Shown: one piece after another, positions 1-11,705 of the stretch
Position numbering within the stretch: the first letter of the stretch is position 1
Layout of the letters: every line of letters starts with the position of its first letter
Source: Haliotis asinina
Lineage: Eukaryota > Mollusca > Gastropoda > Lepetellida > Haliotidae
Assembly: GCF_037392515.1 (NCBI RefSeq)
Contig: NC_090280.1
Location: forward strand, 26,107,118 to 26,171,117
Length of the DNA stretch: 64,000 nucleotides
Reading direction: 5' to 3'
Made by a program: the position numbers and the translations under genes
The notes under the pieces: model-generated
What the model was told of the DNA's origin: nothing
The model's input: only the letters and a program-made list of their open reading frames with translations
The model's database searches: none

Positions 1-365
1 TACCCGTCCCCGCCCTACTTGGAGCACAGTGCTGTGACATATTTTGCTATCTGTTGTTGACATGCACACTGATCGCAAACCATCATTCATCTCCCAGTCT
101 AACACTGCTGCCTGATAACAGTTAACAACTGCAAGATTGGATGATATAAGTGGGGAAGATTGCTGGATGTCTTATATAAGAAATATTCTATATTTGTCTG
201 TTTTTCCCCTTGCTTGGATATTTCAAGATTTTGGAAATGTTATTTACCTTTATCCTTAAGAAATGATTAAATGACATGTTGTCACAAAACTGACACTCTC
301 AAATATAATCCTCAAGATGTGTCAAAATGTAAATATAAAATCATTATTTGCTCCTAAATATATGT

Positions 366-750
366 ATCCAAACAACAGAATAGGAGTTTAAGAGGAGCTT
401 CTTGTAAATTACGAATGTCACTAAACAATTTTAATGTTCAAAATCTTAGAAAGAAAAATGTACATGATCAAAATGTTCATTTGTTTCATTTTTGTAATGA
501 AGGTCATGTCGAGGATGAGTTTCAAATTCTTTTCATTTGTAAACATTGGCAGTTTCTTAGGAACGGGTACCTCCCTATGATCTCAACTGCGCACAAAGAT
601 GAACAGCACATGGAAAACCTGTTCAACTCAAGAAATATCAATATACTATTATCTGTTTCAGTATTTCTATTTCCATGTGTTTTTGCAATGTGAAAATATA
701 ACAACACAACTGTACTATTTTGTCCCATGGCTTGAAATGGTGAATAACCT
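366..750 (+). mobile_element. CR1-like LINE, 3' end remnant
   Basis: The frame from 415 encodes the zinc-finger-like C-terminal region typical of mollusc LINE ORF2 proteins: FCNEGHVEDEF, then a Cys and Leu-rich stretch, then NLFNSRNINIL. The following sequence (CTGTACTATTTTGTCCCATG .. GAATAACCTG) resembles the 3' UTR of the LINE ending at 44675. Everything 5' is missing, so it is a 5'-truncated relic. Confidence 0.6.
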
Positions 751-2671
751 GATAACATGACTTCCTGTAACCTGACGTTACCTGCCTACACTATATTTTA
801 CCTAGCTTTACCTGTGTGTTCTGGCCTTCTGTTTAATCAGATCGAAGTCCTTCATATCACACTGGATTGTTTAACAAACAAAGAGTTGGAAATTCATTTT
901 GTTAACCTATTGAAACGTGCATTTCAAATACCCCATTGTCATGAGATCAGTTGTTTAGATTATCAATTCTTATATGTCAGAAGCATGTTTCAGAATTTCA
1001 ACCGATGTTACCTGTAACAGCTGGTTTGTAGTCTGCATATTTTCTTGCATATGCAGTAGTGGTGCAGTGTAGCAGTGTGACAGTGATCACTTACCTGTGC
1101 AGTGTTACCTGCTTTAACCAGGCAGGTGCAATAATCCTTGCAAAACACAACAAAGTGCTTCTCCGTACAGTTGTATATGAACTGTCATCGGGGTAAGGTA
1201 AAGTTAAATGTCTGTAAGGAATGGTTTTACAATTGCACATTTTCTGTACGTTAGGCCAGACCAATTCAATTTTCTGTTTTACAGATTTTTGCCCTCAGAA
1301 AACCTAAAGGCATGGGGGTAGATGGGTAAAATCACCAGTCAAAGCATTTTTCAAAGACATCGTTTTTCAAGTTCACATTCACCATGGAGCTTGAAGCACT
1401 GAGCTGGAAGTCTCTGAGAAGACTAGTTCCCATATACCTTAGCATTAAGATTATATTTTTGAGCAGGAAAAAAATATAGAGTTTTTCTTGATAATAATAA
1501 CACTGGGCAAACAAAATTGGTCTGGGCTTAACACAAAATTAAATTATTCACTTTTTCACAAGGTGTATAGTCTTCCCAACACAACTATGTTGTGTCATAT
1601 GATTATGATTTGTCACATACTTCTATTGATCATTCTATCGAAGCGATATTTCTTCATGTTCTCAAAGATCATTCAGAATGAGGTATTGTTTGTGAGGCCT
1701 GCTGTTTTTGCCAACTGACTAACTTGACCCCTCTTAACCGTAGTAGCATAATGTATTCAAAACGTCATTAGGCTACCTGTCGGATCTATTTGTGAAATAT
1801 TGATATAACCGCACAATTTTACAAAGTCTAAATTTTAATTAATGTCAGCTGATATCCAAAATATTATCTGCAAGCACCTGCTAATGAATATCTTACAGTG
1901 ACTACCTGAAGGCTACAGAGGTTATAATGCTCTATTCCAGAAATTATTCTTTTTTGACATCCCCAGTATAATGATAGGACTGAACCATACAAACACTGTT
2001 TGAAGTAATGCAATGTTTCCTTGTTGGGAAATGAAAGGCATTTGCAAATCTCTACCTGGTCTTGACACCTGAGAGCATGGTTGTTGATGGGAAATGTTTC
2101 ATTCAATGCTGAAAGGTCAAGGTAACTTATTGAAAGTTGCTCAATATTTGCCTTTCATCAGTTATCACCTGCCGTTATTTCTTTAAGAGACAGGATATTT
2201 TTGGGTCATGTAGCTTAAAGTTGGTTTCATCCACTACATATAGCTTTTTGCAGTAACTTGAACAGAAAACCATGTGCTTGCACACATTATCCAGGCTATT
2301 TTATAAAAGTCTTTTCTAGAAGTTTGTTATTTTGCATTGTGTGAGTACAAACGACGGGTTGAAGCTTGATTTTGAAAGCAGGAAGTATTTCTCGTTTGGT
2401 GGTATCGAAATGTAAAACTTATTTTGATGATACTGTCATGTAAATTCATCAAACTGGCATTAGTATTTCCTCAGCTTACAAAGCACTATGTATGAAGGCC
2501 AATGCAAATTCAGAGTGGTTTTTCATGGTGTGCTCTCCAACTTCTCTACGGACTCAATTTTATTCATTTGGGATAATGGTGGCATACATTCAGTAAAACC
2601 TTTGGTAAATCGCATGTGAATAGCCATTCTGCACTTGAGATGTAAACTGAACAATGACTTCAACAAATATA
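751..2671. other. No gene seen
   Basis: AT-rich sequence with only short frames lacking domain character or splice-compatible context. No repeat family was recognised. Confidence 0.5.
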
Positions 2672-2818
2672 GGGAGCGGTGGGGTAGCCTAGTGGTTAAA
2701 GCATGAGACCCGCATTCAATTCCCCACATGGGTGTAATGTGTGAGCACATATCTGGTGTGCCTGATTTAGTATTGCTGGAATATTGCAATGTTTGGCATA
2801 TGAAAACTCACTCACTTT
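2672..2818 (+). mobile_element. tRNA-derived SINE, family A
   Basis: The head GCGGTGGGGTAGCCTAGTGG resembles a tRNA with A-box-like sequence. A degraded B box (TTCAATTCCC), a middle part and an ATTGCTGGAATATTGC tail region follow, ending in ACTCACTCAC. This is the first of at least eight copies in the window. Confidence 0.8.
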
Positions 2819-2877
2819 AACAAATTAAACTTGCACTGGATGATGACAGTGTTGAAACTTTTGATTTATTCGTGAAT

Positions 2878-3595
2878 CCCATTACTTCCCAATGGTGAGA
2901 CCTCGTCTGTGCAATAGAACCCATTATTTCCCGTCTTAGTGTGGTGGAAAACGCTTTTATTTCCATTCTCAGTATGGTAAGACCTTGTGTTGACAGTAAA
3001 ACCTGTTACTTCCCTTCTTTGAGAGGTGAGAACCTGTCTTGACAATAAAATCTGTTACTTCCTCCTTTCTTTCTCACTATAATGCGACCTTGTTTATGCA
3101 GAATCACCTGTTGTTTCCCTTTTCAGTATAGTGAGACCCTGTCTGTGTAGTAAAACCTGTTATTTCCCTTCCTTCTCAGTATATTGAGATCTTGTCTGTG
3201 TGGTAAAACCTGTCATTTCCCTTCTCAATATATTGAGACATTGTGCATGCTGTAAAGCCTTTTATTTCCATTCTAAGTATGGTTGTCTATGTAGTAAAAC
3301 CTGTTATTTCTCTTGTTAATTTGGTTAGACCTTGTCTATATAGTAAAACCTGTTATTTCCCTTCTCAATATAGTTAGACATTGTCTATACAGTAAAACGT
3401 GTTATTTGCCTTCTCAAAGTGGTGAGACCTCTTCATCATAAAGTCACCTGTTATTTGTCTTCTGAGTATGGAAAACCTCTACCTCATCGGGACATTGTTT
3501 ATTTTACTTCTCATTATGGTGAAAACATGTCAACAGGGTGAAAACGCAATATTTCCGTTTTTACGATGGTGAGACCACGACGATGGAGTGAAATC
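2878..3595. repeat. Minisatellite, unit about 48 bases, diverged
   Basis: About 14 diverged units of the form GTGAGACCTTGTCTGTGTAG then TAAAACCTGTTATTTCCCTT and CTCAGTATG. Copies vary in length and sequence, so the array is old. Confidence 0.85.
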
Positions 3596-4850
3596 TCTTT
3601 CAGCTAACAAAGTACAGTGGGACTTGAGCTTGTTGAGGTATTGGTGCGTGTCAAGAGAGATCTTTTTAATCGAGAGCCAATAATTCTGCACCATAAAGTC
3701 ACAAAGGAAGTGATACAAGGAGGGAACCTTGCAGCTTCAGACATGAACTGACAAGTCCATGATTTATGAGTGTGACATTATTTAAAACACTGCATTCATA
3801 TGAATATGGCATTGTGACAATGGGGATTACTTAGGCCTGTTGTAGCTTGTTGCCCTGTTTCCTTAGACAGCAGATGGCGGTTTATTTAACAGCTTGACTA
3901 ACAGAGTAGTATGAAATATGAACCACGTGGTCCGTTTGTCCTTATCAATAACCTTTACAAATTATGTCCCCCTAGAGGTGCGTGTGTACGGGGATCAGAA
4001 GAGTCCTGACTCCAGAAGCATGTCCTCTTACATTCCACTTGATACACAGTCACTACTTACACATTCCTACCGTGATTCAACTCTGTCAGCACGGTCCTAC
4101 AGACTCAACTCCACCATGCTCCACACACACCTCCAAAACACAGTCCTACATACTCAACTCCACCATGCTCCAAATACAAATTTTGATGCTTTAGTGTTGT
4201 GTAGTGCAGCGGGTGCTCCATACCTTTTGTCCAGAAAGTTGATTAAGTGACCATTGCAACCTCCTGAAGACGGCTGAACATGAACTGTGCATTCCTCGCT
4301 TTGTCAAAAAGCTGTATCCGCCCCTGGTTACATATATGACAGGAACTCATTATTTTTGTTGAGAGGTAAGCACGTAAGATATTAATTACTTATTGTCGTT
4401 TGGCTCACAATCTATGATCTTTGTCCGTGTCCATTTCTAGATTTATGCATTGTGTAAAACCCTGACTCTCTATTACAATACGAGTTCAATGTCAGCTTGG
4501 GGTCATCAGCGATCACAAGGAATCGACGACGTATGGAAGTCTGCAAATGACTGCATGTACTTCATTCATGATGAAATCTGTTCCCATGGGCAGAACCTGT
4601 CATAGTCTACAACTACATGCTGACAGGTTTTCACACGCCATGTAATTGTATATCCATATGTACAGCCATTTCTAAAGCTTTCGTTATTTCTCTGTTTCAC
4701 AACAGGTTTCCAGACAGGGTGGTGTTTGTGACTACGCAGCAATCAATTACATGGGAAAGTTTGACAATACGCTAATGATGTATACACTCCGTAGGGAGGT
4801 CAGTCAGCATGAGAAACTTCATTAACGTCAGTATGTATTGTCAAGCACTT
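3596..4850. other. No gene seen
   Basis: It contains a short duplicated CAACTCCACCATGCTCCA segment near 4108-4170 and a frame of 110 codons at 3918-4250 without recognisable features. Nothing here is supported as a gene. Confidence 0.5.
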
Positions 4851-4854
4851 TCAG

Positions 4855-5275
4855 AAGCAGACTGAGAAGGTGGTGGTGTAGACTGTTAGAGCTAGGAAGG
4901 TGATGATATAGACTGGGAGAGCTTGGAAGGTGATGATGTAGACTCTGAGAGCTAAAATGGTGAGGATGTAGACTGGCAGAGTTAGGAAGGTGACGATATA
5001 GATTCGTAGAGGTGGGAAGGTGATGATATAGATTCGGAGATCTAGCAAGGAGACGATGTGGCTTGAGAAAGCTAGGCAGGTGATGATGTAAACTGTGAGA
5101 GCTATGAAGGTGATGCTGTAGATTGAGAGAGTTAGGAAGGTGATGTGGTGGCCCGGGGGAGCTAGGAAGGTGATGAGTGTAGACTGAGAGTGCTAGGAAG
5201 GTGAGGATATGGATTGCGAGAGATAGGAAGGTGACGAGTGTAGACTGGAAGAGCGAGACCCGTGATGACTGTAGG
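4855..5275. repeat. Minisatellite, 30-base unit
   Basis: About 14 units related to GAGAGCTAGGAAGGTGATGA then TGTAGACTGG. The 30-base period is kept over most of the array. Open frames across it merely reflect a period divisible by three. Confidence 0.9.
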
Positions 5276-5287
5276 CTGATAGTGATC

Positions 5288-5400
5288 TGGGCCCACTCGC
5301 ATAAAGAATACTTAGCGCTACAACGATCTTAAACCTATATACTGGGGTATTTGAGTTACAATCGTTGTAGCGCTAAGATTGCTTTGTGCAAGTGGACCCA
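5288..5400. mobile_element. Palindromic MITE-like element (AGCGCTA family)
   Basis: The outer arms TGGGCCCACTCGCATAAAG and CTTTGTGCAAGTGGACCCA are imperfect inverted repeats. Inside them, TTAGCGCTACAACGAT and ATCGTTGTAGCGCTAA are exact inverted repeats. The whole 113 bases can fold into one hairpin. It carries no coding capacity. Confidence 0.75.
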
Positions 5401-5810
5401 TTTAAACCCATTCATTTTCAACCACTGCAGCATTCCCACATTTCTTCCGCCACTAACATCACTGTTTCAACCAACAATTACATTCATACTGCTAACTGCA
5501 GCCAAGAATAGACCCTACATCCCCAGCCACAACCACACGAACATTCACATTTACATATTCACCTTGAGCCGACACTACAATCAACGCCACAACCACTGTG
5601 ATTCAATAGTTAACGTCACTACAACAGCGGACGTGTTGTCACCCTTTGGAAACTATCCCAGGACGATACTGAGCACAGCCAGATCAAGAGATGCATCACT
5701 ATACCAGGCTTCGAGTCTCACTGTATATACACTGATTCGAGCATACCCACATGTGCTGTATTGCATTTGATGGTTGGAGCAGTAGTACTCTCAGTCGATG
5801 GTGCCGTTCT

Positions 5811-5945
5811 GCAAAGCGAACTTAGTGCTAAGGCGACCCACACCTTAACACAGACTTCAGGTAGTCTCAGCGTTAAGGTGGCCGTAACTCCCATTTCTCT
5901 TAACATAGATTCAGATAGTTTTAGCGCTTAGGTTAGCTTGGACAA
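5811..5945. repeat. Diverged AGCGCTA-family palindromic repeat
   Basis: Alternating TTAGTGCTAAGG, ACCTTAACACAGACTTCAG and TTTTAGCGCTTAGG blocks match the series at 10640-10930 and the cores of the 5288 element. The copy is degraded. Confidence 0.5.
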
Positions 5946-6474
5946 AGGTATCCAGGCCAACTGTCTGCGACATGTGCATGAAGAGCCTGAAACGTTGTAC
6001 ATATAGGCACTGAAACAAAGTGAATTTTCTCTCTCACCCATGCATACCTTCAAGTGGATGTGCTAACGAGATCAAAGACGAGGATATGAATTATAACCAC
6101 CTAGATGGATTAATTTTCTTTCAATTCTAATACTGCAATATGGACGAAATTAACATATTACAGTTGTCGCATTCATTTAGCCCTGCCTGCCCGACAGCTG
6201 AGAATTGTGAGCACATGAGTTCTATGTAATGCAACATTGATCATTTCTACTGCTGCACACAGTCGTTTTGTGGAAATCATTGCTATGGTTGACACTGCTG
6301 TAGCTGACGTATTCAAAAGCATATTATGCTGAACAGTGTGCATTTGTTTATTCTTGCCTTTGCATACGAATTCATGTGTCTGTGATAAATCAACAGAGAA
6401 TTATGCATAGATGTAACAAGGGCGATTTATAACGAATGTTTCATACGTTTGTTCACGTGTTCTATATCTGCACT
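5946..6474. other. No gene seen
   Basis: Unremarkable sequence with no repeat or coding signal recognised. Confidence 0.5.
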
Positions 6475-6620
6475 GGGGCGGTGGGGTAGCCTTGTGGTCA
6501 AAGCGTTCGCTCGTCACACTGAGGTACCGGGTTCAATTGTACAATGTGTGGAGTTCGCTTCTTGTGTTCCCCACGTGATAATGCTGGAATATTGCTAAAA
6601 GAGGTGTAAAACCTAACTTG
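6475..6620 (+). mobile_element. tRNA-derived SINE, family A
   Basis: Starts GGGGCGGTGGGGTAGCCTTG, has the B-box-like GGGTTCAATTG and ends ATGCTGGAATATTGC .. AAACCTAACTTGC. The (ACTC)n tail is lost. Confidence 0.8.
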
Positions 6621-6855
6621 CTATTTCTGAAATGTACGTTTGTAAATTCATGTGCTGGTTTGCACGGATGTGTCCCATGTCAGTTATGTTTCCGGCTCAT
6701 TAGTCAGTTAGACGTAAATAGATCGCATGTGATTTGAACCTTTATGAGTCAGAGATGTGTCAGCTGCACAGGTCGCAGTCAGTGTGCAAAACTGCCGATT
6801 CGTCACATGAACACTTTACAGAACGCTTGTAAATGTCAGTCCTTTTATGAGTTGA

Positions 6856-7014
6856 TCTGGGTGATGGTTAACCCAGTTATTAAAGCGTCTCTCCGAGGAC
6901 CCGGGTTCGTTTCTCCACATGGGTAAAACGTGTGAAGCCCGTTTCTGGTGCTTGAGGGGATATCCGTAAATGCGTCGTGAAACTTAAAACTCACTCACTC
7001 ACCCATTCACTCAT
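6856..7014 (+). mobile_element. tRNA-derived SINE, family A, diverged
   Basis: A worn tRNA-like head with CCCGGGTTCGTTTC as B box, the shared middle CACATGGGTAAAACGTGTGA and the ACTCACTCACTC tail. Confidence 0.7.
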
Positions 7015-7110
7015 TTATGAGTTCAGTCAGAATACATGTTTGATATGTTTGCTTTAAAAAGTTCTCACTAAGAAATACCCGTAAAGATCCGAGTTAGAAT
7101 TGATCTTCAG

Positions 7111-7304
7111 TAACCCATGCTTGTCATAAGAGTTGACTAACGGAATCGGGTGGTCAGGCTGGTTGATATAAGTCATGGTATCCCAGTTGGGTAGATCGAT
7201 GCCCAGGCTGTTCATCACTGGATAGTCTGAATCAAATACGATTATTTACAGACCGTTGCCATATAACTGGAATGTTGAGTGCGGCGTTAAGCAACAGTCA
7301 ATCT
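7111..7304 (+). mobile_element. SINE, family B
   Basis: A different SINE type: TAACCCATGCTTGTCATAAG .. GGGTAGATCGATGCCCAGGC .. ATTATTTACAGACCGTTGCC .. TGAGTGCGGCGTTAAGC. Further copies in reverse lie at 13860 and 36936. Confidence 0.75.
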
Positions 7305-8170
7305 GTCCTCCTTTCAGAGAAAATGTGTAACTTTGGAACAATTACCTTTCTCCCAAAATAACGCAGACCCCCTTCTCCGCATACCTTGGATGTGAACGGG
7401 TCACCTAAGTGTGATCAGTCTGGATACGGAAGAGCACTTTGCATTTGGGATAAACTACAGAATATGACCGGAGTATGAGTGTTTCGTAACGGACGCAAAA
7501 TATTGTTTTCGTCTCATTGACTTTGAAGTGAAGCCCTATGTCCTGGTCTCCATGACAACGATCGTTTCTGTTTCAGACTTGGTGAATCACAACAGCTTCA
7601 TTTCCTGGGATTCATCACATGAGCTGTTATTTAAATGACATGAAACCAAAGTCACTGCATTAACATATTCACGTATGAATTATGAATAAACTGTTACTGG
7701 TACGTAACATTACTATCTCTAACAAAATCAACACGATGCCTACATTCGTATTCCAGGTTATCGATGTAACCATAGCAACCAAACACCCGTGCCACTGTTA
7801 TCAACATTACGGTGTCGTGTGTGTTGTAAAGAAGAAATGTGAAATTGGTAGCAGCCTTGATAAATAATGAACAAGGACATGTTTCTTTTTGAGCAGAGGT
7901 GGGTTGTTTGGGGTAGTTTCGCATGATGTGTAAGGTCGAACACAAGGGACACCCAGGGATGAATTATTCACTGTGAGGCAGCTTTATCGGGTCTGATACA
8001 AGGACGGAAAATTGACCCACATAACACTCGAGGTCTGAATATTGAGGCAACTGTATTGAAACACTCAGGTTTTCATACATTACTGAAAGTTCGAGTGAAG
8101 AAAATCCGTAAATTCTCAAAGCCCTCTCTGTAGAGGCCTTTTATACGGAAGCCGTATTGGGCTATTCAAA
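7305..8170. other. No gene seen
   Basis: Short overlapping frames on both strands near 7682-7952 have no domain character or supporting splice signals. Confidence 0.5.
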
Positions 8171-8345
8171 ATTTGTTATTTGACAATTTCAAGATACTAA
8201 ACTGAAATTTCAAGATATTAAGTCGACATTTCTAGCTATGAAAAGATTTCAGCTCCATAAAAACTCTTGAAATTTCAAGATATGTGCAATACGTATCTTT
8301 CAATTTCAACTTAGGATCCTGTAATTTCAAGAATATAAATACACG
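8171..8345. repeat. Degenerate AATTTCAAGATA repeat
   Basis: The motifs CAATTTCAAGATACTAAACT, GAAATTTCAAGATATTAAGT and AAATTTCAAGATATGTGC recur at irregular 30-60 base steps. It is a worn tandem or dispersed repeat. Confidence 0.45.
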
Positions 8346-8415
8346 ACCCTGAAAGGCTTATTGGTATAATAAAGGCATAATTACGGTACGATCAACTAGA
8401 TTTGTAGAGTCCTCA

Positions 8416-8862
8416 TTACGTGCCAATCGCTTGCAGATCAATGACTGCATGAGGTATTAGCTTTGTATCACTATGGTCATCATGACCTGCGATAAGTGTA
8501 GGTATATGGTCATGTGGTATAAACGATACTCTTGTGAGACAGGATACGTTGTCATGACAATAAGGTCTGCCGCCATGGTAATTATCCCATTTTCGCGGAA
8601 TATTGACTAACGGACCAGACGGGTCTGGGAAAGGATAACCATGCAATTCCTCTCTGTCTATGAATTGATTACCACACTCATACAAAATACACGCATGCGC
8701 TTCCTGAAATCCATTATCTGGTTCCTGCTTCATAGGACTGTTCGTCAACCTCGAGTATGAGGTGGTTTCAGTGTTAAGATATCTCTTTTGAACATGGCCT
8801 TGACGGGAAGGTGTTGTCAAAAACCTACAACTGATCATAAACTGCAACTGATCATAATTCAC
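8416..8862 (-). CDS. Unrecognised open frame or terminal exon
   Basis: A 148-codon minus-strand frame in otherwise stop-rich DNA. No known domain is recognised. It is rich in His, Asp, Pro and Tyr (for example TETTSYSRLTNSP and GHDDHSDTKLIPH). A possible acceptor (GATCAGTTGTAG near 8828) would make it an internal or last exon. It lies 2.8 kb downstream of the receptor stop on the same strand. It could equally be noncoding. Confidence 0.22.
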   Translation of the reverse strand: MNYDQLQFMISCRFLTTPSRQGHVQKRYLNTETTSYSRLTNSPMKQEPDNGFQEAHACILYECGNQFIDREELHGYPFPDPSGPLVNIPRKWDNYHGGRPYCHDNVSCLTRVSFIPHDHIPTLIAGHDDHSDTKLIPHAVIDLQAIGT

Positions 8863-9103
8863 AATTCTTCAAGTTACACCGAACCCACCCAGACTGCATC
8901 CTAGTAAAACACGCCATGATGAACAGTGAATACAAGAATGTCTTATACAGTAAAATCTGGTTAGTCTACAAAGTGATATCTCGATCAAACAGCTGTTAGG
9001 CAATGATAGGCATGATGTAACATCTCTTCTTTACGATCCAGTTATAGTCCCCTCCGACGACAAACATACAGTGATAGAATAGTTGTTACAGTGTCACTCT
9101 TAA

Positions 9104-9219
9104 GACCGTGACGCCGATTCCGCACATGGGTGCAATGTGTGAAGCCCATTTGGTGCTCCCCGTCGGGATATTGCTGGGACATGGCTAAAAGCGGCGTAAA
9201 CCTAAACTCACTCACACAT
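9104..9219 (+). mobile_element. tRNA-derived SINE, family A, 5'-truncated
   Basis: Lacks the tRNA head but has GCACATGGGTGCAATGTGTG, GATATTGCTGGGACATGGC, AAAGCGGCGTAAACC and ACTCACTCAC. Confidence 0.75.
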
Positions 9220-9505
9220 GGACAGCTGGAACCTAACAGTATGCACATATGCATCCCTTTGTATTATTTTACCAATGAGTAGTCGGGAAACTTGTTGCTG
9301 GAATGCCTGGGCGTCACAGACCCTTTTGGTGGTTTTGCCGAGTGTGACAAAAAATGTCAGACTCTATTTGCTCAAGCATTTATTTACCAGAAACAGGTAT
9401 TGCAAAATAGCAAATACAGAATAAAAATAATTTGAGGATTGGCACATTCCATGTTTAACGATTAGTAGAATATGTATGGAAACCAACTACAGCATACCAT
9501 AGGGG

Positions 9506-9605
9506 CTTCTTTCACAAATCTACTTTTACTAAGGTGAACCTTAACTCCCTTTCTTTAACCTTAGTGACTTACGATCACTAAGTGTTTCGTGGAAGGAGGC
9601 CCAGT
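9506..9605. mobile_element. Palindromic MITE-like element
   Basis: The outer arms GGGGCTTCTTTCACAAA and TTTCGTGGAAGGAGGCCC are imperfect inverted repeats around ACTAAGGTGAACCTTAACTC. It is structurally like the 5288 element with a different core. Confidence 0.55.
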
Positions 9606-9880
9606 TCTCCATGGGAGAGAAACAAATTCACGTCAATATAATAATATAACAACGGCAAACGTTGTGTGACTGTAGTGATAGACTTTACGCTGCTTAGTTC
9701 ACAACTTCTAGACCGGGTGCCAAGAATAAATACCCCAGTTATTCTTCGATGCGACATTTGCAGATAAAGTTGCAGATAACGCCCTCCTTTACATATATAT
9801 CAATACACAAAAGGAACATAGTTAACTTCAATGCAGTTTTGAATTGTATATACATACTGAGATGAGATGTCTATGTCAAC

Positions 9881-10640
9881 ATGAACATCAGTGACACGTA
9901 TACCGTCCCCCATACCTTAACATAACATCAGTGACATGTACACCGTTCCCTATACCTTAACTTAACATAAGTGACACGTATACCGTCCCCCATACCTTAA
10001 CATAGCATCAGTGACACGTATACCGTCCCCAATACCTTAACATAACATCAGTGACACGTATACCGTCCCCCATACCTTAACATAACATCAGTGACACGTA
10101 TACCGTCCCCCATACCTTAACATAACATCAGTGACACGTATACCGTCCCCCATACCTTAAAATAACATCAGTGACACGTATACCGTCCCCCATACCTTAA
10201 CATAACATCAGTGACACGTATACCGTCCCCCATACCTTAACATAACATCAGTGACACGTATACCGTCCCCCATACCTTAACATAACATGAGTGGCACGTA
10301 TATCTTCCCCAATACCTTAACATAACATCAGTGACACGTATACCGTCCCCCATACCTTAACATAACATCAGTGACACGTATACCGTCCCCCATACCTTAA
10401 CATAACATCAGTGACACGTATACCGTCCCCCATACCTTAACATAACATCAGTGACACGTATACCGTCCCCCATACCTTAACATAACATCAGTGACACGTA
10501 TACCGTCCCCCATACCTTAACATAACATCAGTGACACGTATACCGTCCCCCATACCTTAACATAACATCAGTGACACGTATACCGTCCCCCATACCTTAA
10601 CATAACATCAGTGACACGTATATCTTCCCCAATACATTAT
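9881..10640. repeat. Satellite-like array, 19 copies of a 40-base unit
   Basis: The unit CATAACATCAGTGACACGTA + TACCGTCCCCCATACCTTAA is repeated without spacers over exactly 760 bases, and most inner units are identical. Variant units with TATCTTCCCCAATAC lie at 10281 and 10601, eight units apart. The near-identity implies recent amplification. Confidence 0.95.
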
Positions 10641-10935
10641 CATAGACTTCAGACGATCTTAGAGCTCAGCTTTCGTACCTTAACATAGACGTAACAGAAA
10701 CTCAGCAGTAAGGCGATCTTAACAAAGACTCAAGGCTGTCGTAACGCTAAGGTGACCGTGACACCTTAACATAGACTTACGACGATCTTAGAGCTTAGGT
10801 GATCTTAGCTTTCATACCTTAACATAGAAGTAACACAAACTCAGCGCTAGGGCGATCGTAACTTCTACACCTTAACATAGACTTACGACCCCTTTATTCT
10901 CTATAGGCGACCTTCGACATAGATTCTAATGTCGT
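10641..10935. repeat. AGCGCTA-family tandem or palindromic repeats
   Basis: Repeating blocks TACCTTAACATAGACGTAAC, ACTCAGCGCTAGGGCGATC and ACTTACGACGATCTTAGAGC alternate in both orientations. The block ACCTTAACATA is shared with the adjacent 40-base array, so the array probably grew from this element. Confidence 0.65.
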
Positions 10936-11489
10936 TGTCTAGCAAAGCATAATGAAGTTGTACCTCCATAATAAATATCCTCATTCTTCATCTTCTTAAC
11001 TTCTAGCATGCCGACCAGAGAGGCAATGCGCCATGCCTGTTCAAATACCAAGATGCCACACATGTATGAACAGCAAGATGTCTTGTATGTTAGTCTTGTA
11101 TGAAAAACAAGATGCATAACCTATATGAACAGCAAGATGCCAAACGTTGTATGAACTCAAAAACACAACCTGCCAAGCCTCTATAAAGACTAGATGCTTA
11201 TAGTATATGAACAATAACATGCTAAACGTTATATACATTCCAAAAAATCAAACAACCGTTTGACAAAATACTTTCACAACTTAGTGTAATTCGACAAAAT
11301 AAAGGAGGTAGATTCCCTACTACGTATGAGGGAAGAAAATACTGTCATGAGAATGCTTAAGTAAACCGATCGCCTTTGGGGCGAATTATAAGCTATAATT
11401 GCTTCTCTCCCTCTGACCAGTGCACAACCTTGTAGATAAAAATACCAGTGTAACCAATGTAACCTTGGGATTCTCCTGTACTCCCAATT

Positions 11490-11705
11490 CAGCCTCCCAG
11501 GTCTTGTCTGGCAGCTGAAGATACGCAAGTGTCTTTCATCTTCACTCCCAGAAGCATTGCCTCCCTCCTCCATCTCTTCCACATCCATGGTCTTGTCCTG
11601 CAGCTGTAGATTCTCAAGGTTCATTCGTCTTCACTCCCAGAGGCACTGTCGTCTCTCCTCATCCTCCTGCTCTTCCACCTCCCATATCTTGTCCGGAAGC
11701 TGTGG
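11490..11705 (-). repeat. Three tandem copies of a 90-96 base block at the receptor gene's 3' end
   Basis: Read on the minus strand, blocks beginning CAGCTTCCGGACAAGATA, CAGCTGCAGGACAAGACC and CAGCTGCCAGACAAGACC follow one another. The first encodes the acidic C-terminus. The next lies past the stop and is open in the receptor's frame phase (DVEEMEEGG), and the third is partial. GGGAGTGAAG, which supplies the stop codon in copy 1, is kept in copy 2 but read in another frame. Confidence 0.7.

Noticed and set aside
4851-5048. Hydrophobic repeated minus-strand frame resembling a membrane protein
   Set aside because: It is the 30-base minisatellite; the periodic hydrophobicity is a by-product.
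9881-10640. CRISPR-like regular repeats
   Set aside because: The 40-base units abut directly with no unique spacers, and the genome is animal. This is a satellite.
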